This document shows positions 5,892-9,118 of a stretch of 9,118 bases of DNA, one piece after another. The stretch covers positions 1 through 9,118 of the forward strand of contig JAFSBF010000214.1 in the NCBI GenBank assembly GCA_017441965.1. Reading direction: 5' to 3'. How positions within the stretch are numbered: position 1 is the first letter of the stretch; every line of letters begins with the position of its first letter. The notes under the pieces are model-generated. The model made no database searches, was not told the origin of the DNA, and saw nothing but the letters and a program-made list of their open reading frames with translations. Origin of the DNA: Clostridia bacterium (GTDB lineage: Bacteria; Bacillota; Clostridia; UMGS1883). A program made the position numbers and the translations under genes.

Positions 5892-6749
5892 TCAATCCTT
5901 AGTCATATCTCTGTGGCGTATAACCGCTTTAACGTCTCTGCTTTGAAGTAATTTGTTAATTTCCTCGGCTATGGTAACGCTACGGTGCTTTCCTCCTGTG
6001 CAGCCTATTGCAATAACAAGCTCGCTCTTCCCTTCCTCTATGTAATGAGGAATAAGCATTGTCAGCATATCATCAAGCTTTTCCAAAAACTGCCTTGATT
6101 GTTTATATTTAAGAACAAACTCCGCTACATCTTTCTCTGTTCCGTTTTGCGCTCTGAGCTCAGGTACATAAAAAGGATTAGGCAAAAATCTGACATCAAA
6201 AACCAAGTCTGCATCACGTGGAATGCCATACTTAAAACCAAATGACTGCAATTGAACACAAAAATAATTGCAGGCTTCTTTATCACCGTAGAACTCATAT
6301 ATTAATTGCTTTAGCTCCCTTGTGAGAAGCTGTGATGTGTCAATTATTTTATTTGCATTTTCACGAAGAAAAGAAAGCTTGTCCCTCTCAATAAGAATAC
6401 CGTCGTCAATACTTCCTTCAGGCGCAAGGGGATGTTTTCTGCGGGTTTCCTTATACCTCTTTACAATAACACTTTCATCCGCCTCAAGAAAAAGTATTTC
6501 ATATTTAAGGCTGTTCTTTCTGAATTCATCAAGCGCAGTGCCTATCTCAAGAAGTGCATCCCCACTGCGGATATCCACAACAACTGCTACGTTATTAAAT
6601 TTATCACTTTCGTTATTACACATTTTCGCAAAAGGCAATAAAAATGCAACAGGCATATTATCAATACAGTAATAGCCTATATCTTCAAGAAAATGCATAA
6701 CCTGCGTTTTTCCCGCGCCGCTCATTCCGGTGATTATTACAAATCTCAT
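5892..6749 (-). CDS. rapZ: RapZ/YvcJ family nucleotide-binding protein
   Basis: The 285-residue protein has the full RapZ layout. The N-terminal P-loop is GMSGAGKT (8-15) and a Walker B-like strand is VVVDIRS (Asp59). The family segment YKETRRKHPL is at about 99-108. The C-terminal domain has FGFKYGIPRDADLVFDVRFLPNPFY (170-194) and the anion-binding IGCTGGKHRSV (248-258). In E. coli RapZ is an RNA-binding adaptor in control of glucosamine-6-phosphate synthase, and the C-terminal domain senses glucosamine-6-phosphate. In Bacillus, YvcJ binds and hydrolyses GTP and affects competence. Which role applies here cannot be read from the sequence. The ATG lies 6 nt after murB, with GGAG (6763-6760) inside the end of murB. 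Placement between murB and whiA suits a sensor linking amino-sugar supply to wall synthesis; that is inference. Confidence 0.96.
   Translation of the reverse strand: MRFVIITGMSGAGKTQVMHFLEDIGYYCIDNMPVAFLLPFAKMCNNESDKFNNVAVVVDIRSGDALLEIGTALDEFRKNSLKYEILFLEADESVIVKRYKETRRKHPLAPEGSIDDGILIERDKLSFLRENANKIIDTSQLLTRELKQLIYEFYGDKEACNYFCVQLQSFGFKYGIPRDADLVFDVRFLPNPFYVPELRAQNGTEKDVAEFVLKYKQSRQFLEKLDDMLTMLIPHYIEEGKSELVIAIGCTGGKHRSVTIAEEINKLLQSRDVKAVIRHRDMTKD
5896..5900 (-). promoter_or_regulatory. Shine-Dalgarno that fixes the whiA start at 5886
   Basis: AAGGA on the minus strand lies 9 nt before ATG 5886 but has zero spacing to the in-frame TTG at 5895. It is inside the last codons of rapZ (stop TGA at 5894-5892), so ribosomes finishing rapZ could reinitiate on whiA. 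Confidence 0.75.
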
Positions 6750-6755
6750 AATTTC

Positions 6756-7655
6756 TTAGCTCCAATACTTGACTTCTGTCTGGAGTAATACAGAATGTTT
6801 TTCATATACCTTTTCCCTGACATAGTCAATAAGTTCTAAAATATCTTTTGTCGTAGCATTTCCCGTATTAATTATAAAACCACTGTGTTTAGTGCTTACC
6901 TGTGCGCCGCCTATAGTTTTTCCTTTAAGACCTGCCTCTTCAATAAGTGCGCCTGCAAAATACCCTTCGGGGCGTTTAAAAGTACTTCCTGCACTCGGAA
7001 ACTCAAGGGGCTGCTTTTCACGGCGTCTTGCAGCAAGGTCTGCCATTTTTTCTGCTATTTCTTCTTTATTTCCGGCCTCAAGCTTTATTGTTGCACCCGT
7101 GATTATACAATCTGTATCACTGAGCGCACTGTTGCGGTAGGAAAATTCCATTTCTTCACCGCTTACTACATATTCTTCACCTGATGGGTCAATAAAGCTT
7201 ACCGCCTCAACAACGTCTTTCATTTCACCGCCATATGCACCTGCATTCATTATCAATGCCCCGCCGAGTGTGCCGGGAATTCCTGCGGCAAATTCAAAAC
7301 CTGTAAGAGCTTCGTCATATGCCTTCTTTGCAATCGAAGATAAAAAAGCACCTGCTCTTGCAGTTATGCAGTTGTCAAATACATCTATAGAGGAAAACTC
7401 TCTGCCAATGCATATAATCGGCTTCTTTATACCGTCATCACTTACGAGAAGGTTACTGCCATTTCCCAACACATAATATGGTAATCGTGCTTCGTAAAAG
7501 AATTTAACGACATTCTTTAATTCATCTGTAGTGTGCGGATAAATTATCATATCTGCGTTTCCGCCCGTTTTAAATGTTGTAAGGTTTGACATTGAAACAT
7601 TTCTTTTTATTCTGCTTTGGTCAATTACTTCGTACAGTTTTTCAATCATAGCCAT
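6756..7655 (-). CDS. murB: UDP-N-acetylenolpyruvoylglucosamine reductase
   Basis: MurB is the cytoplasmic FAD enzyme that uses NADPH to reduce UDP-GlcNAc-enolpyruvate to UDP-MurNAc, the second committed step of peptidoglycan precursor synthesis. The 299-residue protein shows the FAD-domain segments TFKTGGNAD (27-35), LGNGSNLLVSDDG (63-75) and GIPGTLGGALIMNAGAYGGEM (about 125-145). Catalytic residues are Arg174 in SYRNS, Ser224 in GSTFKRP and Glu294 near the C-terminus. The compact C-terminal half fits the Bacillus-type (type II) MurB. Two starts are possible: ATG 7655 (AGGA with 5 nt spacing) and ATG 7649 (AAGGG with 7 nt spacing, 297 residues). The second has slightly better spacing; the longer form is given. 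It follows hprK by 10 nt and precedes rapZ by 6 nt. Confidence 0.97.
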   Translation of the reverse strand: MAMIEKLYEVIDQSRIKRNVSMSNLTTFKTGGNADMIIYPHTTDELKNVVKFFYEARLPYYVLGNGSNLLVSDDGIKKPIICIGREFSSIDVFDNCITARAGAFLSSIAKKAYDEALTGFEFAAGIPGTLGGALIMNAGAYGGEMKDVVEAVSFIDPSGEEYVVSGEEMEFSYRNSALSDTDCIITGATIKLEAGNKEEIAEKMADLAARRREKQPLEFPSAGSTFKRPEGYFAGALIEEAGLKGKTIGGAQVSTKHSGFIINTGNATTKDILELIDYVREKVYEKHSVLLQTEVKYWS

Positions 7656-7656
7656 A

Positions 7657-7664
7657 CCCTTCCT
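7657..7664 (-). promoter_or_regulatory. Purine-rich ribosome site serving two possible murB starts
   Basis: The minus strand reads AGGAAGGG directly after the hprK stop (7668-7666). Its 5' half suits ATG 7655 and its 3' half suits ATG 7649, so the murB start stays ambiguous by two codons. Confidence 0.6.
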
Positions 7665-7665
7665 A

Positions 7666-8628
7666 TCAGAATAAGTCTTTCCCCGTCATTTCAATACCGT
7701 TCATCTGTTTGGTAAGTCTCTCGCTAAGCTCCTCTGCAGCGTTATACCCCATATTCTGCTGACGGTGGTTCATTGCCGCAATTTCAATAATACCTGCAAG
7801 GTTTCTTCCCGGTCTTACAGGGACGGTAAGAGAGGGAATGTCTATTCCAAGGATATTTGTAACCTCTTTATCAAGTCCTAAACGCTCATAATTTTTGCCC
7901 TGCTGCCAAAGCTCAAGATTTATTACGAGATTAATGTTTTCTGTATTTTTTACGGCACCCATACCAAAAATTTTCCTGACGTCTATGATGCCTATACCTC
8001 TTAATTCGATAAAATGTCTTATTATTTCAGGAGAACTGCCGACAAGTGTTTTTGCAGAAACTCTTTTAATGTCTACTGCATCATCGGCTACAAGTCTGTG
8101 ACCTCTCTTTATAAGCTCAACTGCCGTTTCGCTCTTACCTACTCCGCTTTCACCAAGAAGCAGTACGCCCTCACCATACACCTCAACAAGAACGCCGTGA
8201 CGTGTGATTGTCGGTGCAAGTGATACGTTAAGAAAGGCAATAAGAGCCGCCATAAATGCAGATGTACTTTCTTCTGTACGAAGAAGCGGAACAGAGTATT
8301 TCTTTGCGCTTTCAAAAAGCTCTTCTGTAATATTAAGCTTTCTGGTGATTACAATGGCAGGAATCCCCGTTTCCATAAGCTTGTCATAAGCAAGCTTTCT
8401 TTCCTCCACACTCTTTTTTATCATAAAATAGTTTTCAACCTTACCTAAGATTTGAATTCGGTCGCTGTCAAAATAATCGTAATATTGCTCACTAAGCTGA
8501 ATTCCGGGTCTGTGTACGTCACTACACTCTATAAGAATATCGTCTATATTTTCGGGTGCATATACAACCTCTAAATGAAATTCTTTAATTATTTTTTCAA
8601 GCTTAACTTTTCCTCGGCGTGCTTCCAT
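7666..8628 (-). CDS. hprK: HPr kinase/phosphorylase
   Basis: HprK phosphorylates Ser46 of HPr (and Crh where present) and reverses the reaction by phosphorolysis. It sets carbon-catabolite repression through CcpA and sugar uptake by the PTS. The 320-residue protein has a regulatory N-terminal domain (1-130) and a catalytic domain with TRHG (His144), the P-loop GESGVGKS (159-166), VADD (Asp182, Asp183), the family signature ELRGIGIIDVRKIFG (208-222) and the C-terminal PVRPGRNLA loop (about 270-278). All key residues are in family positions, so it looks active. The ATG at 8628 has AAAGGA 11 nt upstream, a rather long spacing; no better start is seen. It follows prfA by 22 nt. An HPr gene is expected elsewhere in the genome. 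Confidence 0.98.
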   Translation of the reverse strand: MEARRGKVKLEKIIKEFHLEVVYAPENIDDILIECSDVHRPGIQLSEQYYDYFDSDRIQILGKVENYFMIKKSVEERKLAYDKLMETGIPAIVITRKLNITEELFESAKKYSVPLLRTEESTSAFMAALIAFLNVSLAPTITRHGVLVEVYGEGVLLLGESGVGKSETAVELIKRGHRLVADDAVDIKRVSAKTLVGSSPEIIRHFIELRGIGIIDVRKIFGMGAVKNTENINLVINLELWQQGKNYERLGLDKEVTNILGIDIPSLTVPVRPGRNLAGIIEIAAMNHRQQNMGYNAAEELSERLTKQMNGIEMTGKDLF

Positions 8629-8650
8629 TTAATTTCAATTCCTTTCAATA

Positions 8651-9118
8651 TCACTCTTGCGTGTTTTTAAGCCTTTCACTCTGAAAATGTGTTATAAGCG
8701 AGTCTATAATTTCATCAAGCTCGCCGTTCATAATAGAATCTATTTTATATAGAGTAAGATTAATTCTATGGTCACTTACTCTTCCCTGCGGGAAATTATA
8801 TGTGCGTATTCTTTCGCTTCTGTCACCGCTGCCCACCTGACTTTTTCTCTCACGGCTTATTGCATCGTTTCGCTGTGCTTCTAAAAATTCATACAATCTG
8901 CTGCGAAGTACTTTAAGAGCTTTATCCTTGTTTTTATGCTGACTCTTTTCATCCTGACACGAAACAACAAGACCTGTGGGAATATGCGTTACACGCACGG
9001 CAGAATCGGTAGTATTTACGCACTGACCGCCGGGACCGCCCGCACGGAAAACATCTATTCTTAAATCATTTGGATTTATTTCAAGCTCGTCTTCTTCCAC
9101 CTCGGGAAGCACAGCTAC
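8651..9118 (-). CDS. prfA: Peptide chain release factor 1, C-terminal part (cut by window edge)
   Basis: RF1 reads UAA and UAG stop codons and triggers peptide release on the ribosome. The last 155 codons are present; about 200 N-terminal residues, including the stop-codon-recognising PxT loop, lie beyond the right edge. The catalytic GGQ loop is [18 protein letters not shown], with GGQ at bases 9031-9023. The RF1 rather than RF2 identity follows from [13 protein letters not shown], the [23 protein letters not shown] segment and the end LDEIIDSLI. The frame is open through base 9118; a GTG at 9112 is an internal valine in VAVLPEVE, not a start. The gene is followed after 22 nt by hprK and appears to be the upstream member of the minus-strand train. 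Confidence 0.97.
   Translation of the reverse strand, partial: VAVLPEVEEDELEINPNDLRIDVFRAGGPGGQCVNTTDSAVRVTHIPTGLVVSCQDEKSQHKNKDKALKVLRSRLYEFLEAQRNDAISRERKSQVGSGDRSERIRTYNFPQGRVSDHRINLTLYKIDSIMNGELDEIIDSLITHFQSERLKNTQE

Noticed and set aside
5893..5895. TTG as the whiA start
   Set aside because: It abuts the Shine-Dalgarno with no spacing; the ATG nine bases further in has correct spacing and gives the usual WhiA N-terminus.
9020..9045. GPGGQC in the release factor as an anomaly
   Set aside because: The catalytic GGQ is intact and proline/cysteine variants beside it are normal variation in this family.
9110..9112. GTG as a start codon for a 153-residue protein
   Set aside because: The frame stays open to the window edge and the residues before it continue the RF1 sequence (VAVLPEVE), so this is an internal valine of prfA.
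1..9118. CRISPR arrays, restriction, toxin-antitoxin or phage genes
   Set aside because: No regularly spaced repeats and no proteins of these kinds are visible; every long frame is accounted for by housekeeping genes.

Overview
The window looks like chromosomal DNA from a low-GC member of the Firmicutes, most likely a gut-type Clostridia (Eubacteriales, Oscillospiraceae-like). This rests on AT-rich intergenic DNA, strong AAGGAG-type ribosome sites, the prfA-hprK-murB-rapZ-whiA-dnaE gene order, an HPr kinase/phosphorylase, and a full-length DnaE that starts one base after whiA. The taxon is inferred from gene content and protein style; no database search was run.

The right-hand 7.5 kb is one tightly packed minus-strand gene train, read from high to low coordinates: prfA (3' part only), hprK, murB, rapZ, whiA, dnaE and a small DUF2007-like gene. 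Gaps between prfA and dnaE are 1 to 22 nt, and 61 nt separate dnaE from the last gene. A strong hairpin terminator lies at about 1211-1255. The cluster joins translation termination (RF1), carbon-catabolite control (HprK), peptidoglycan precursor synthesis (MurB), a nucleotide-binding regulator (RapZ), a sporulation/division-type DNA-binding protein (WhiA) and a replicative polymerase. The yvcK gene that usually sits between rapZ and whiA is absent.

Below that terminator is a tRNA-Thr(CGT) gene on the minus strand. It has its own near-consensus promoter, an encoded CCA end and a 19-bp bidirectional terminator. The terminator is shared with a converging plus-strand gene that encodes the C-terminal half of a D-alanyl-D-alanine carboxypeptidase (PBP5/DacA family).

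The left edge is the most unusual part. The carboxypeptidase lacks its signal peptide and its SxxK and SxN catalytic motifs; recognisable homology begins abruptly near base 217. To its left, on the minus strand, are a promoter overlapped by a large inverted repeat, a leader with an intrinsic terminator, and the first 15 codons of a gene (TTG start, strong SD) that resembles a RepA_N-type replication initiator of plasmids and integrative elements. The simplest reading is a mobile-element or rearrangement junction inside dacA. A chimeric assembly join cannot be excluded from this window.
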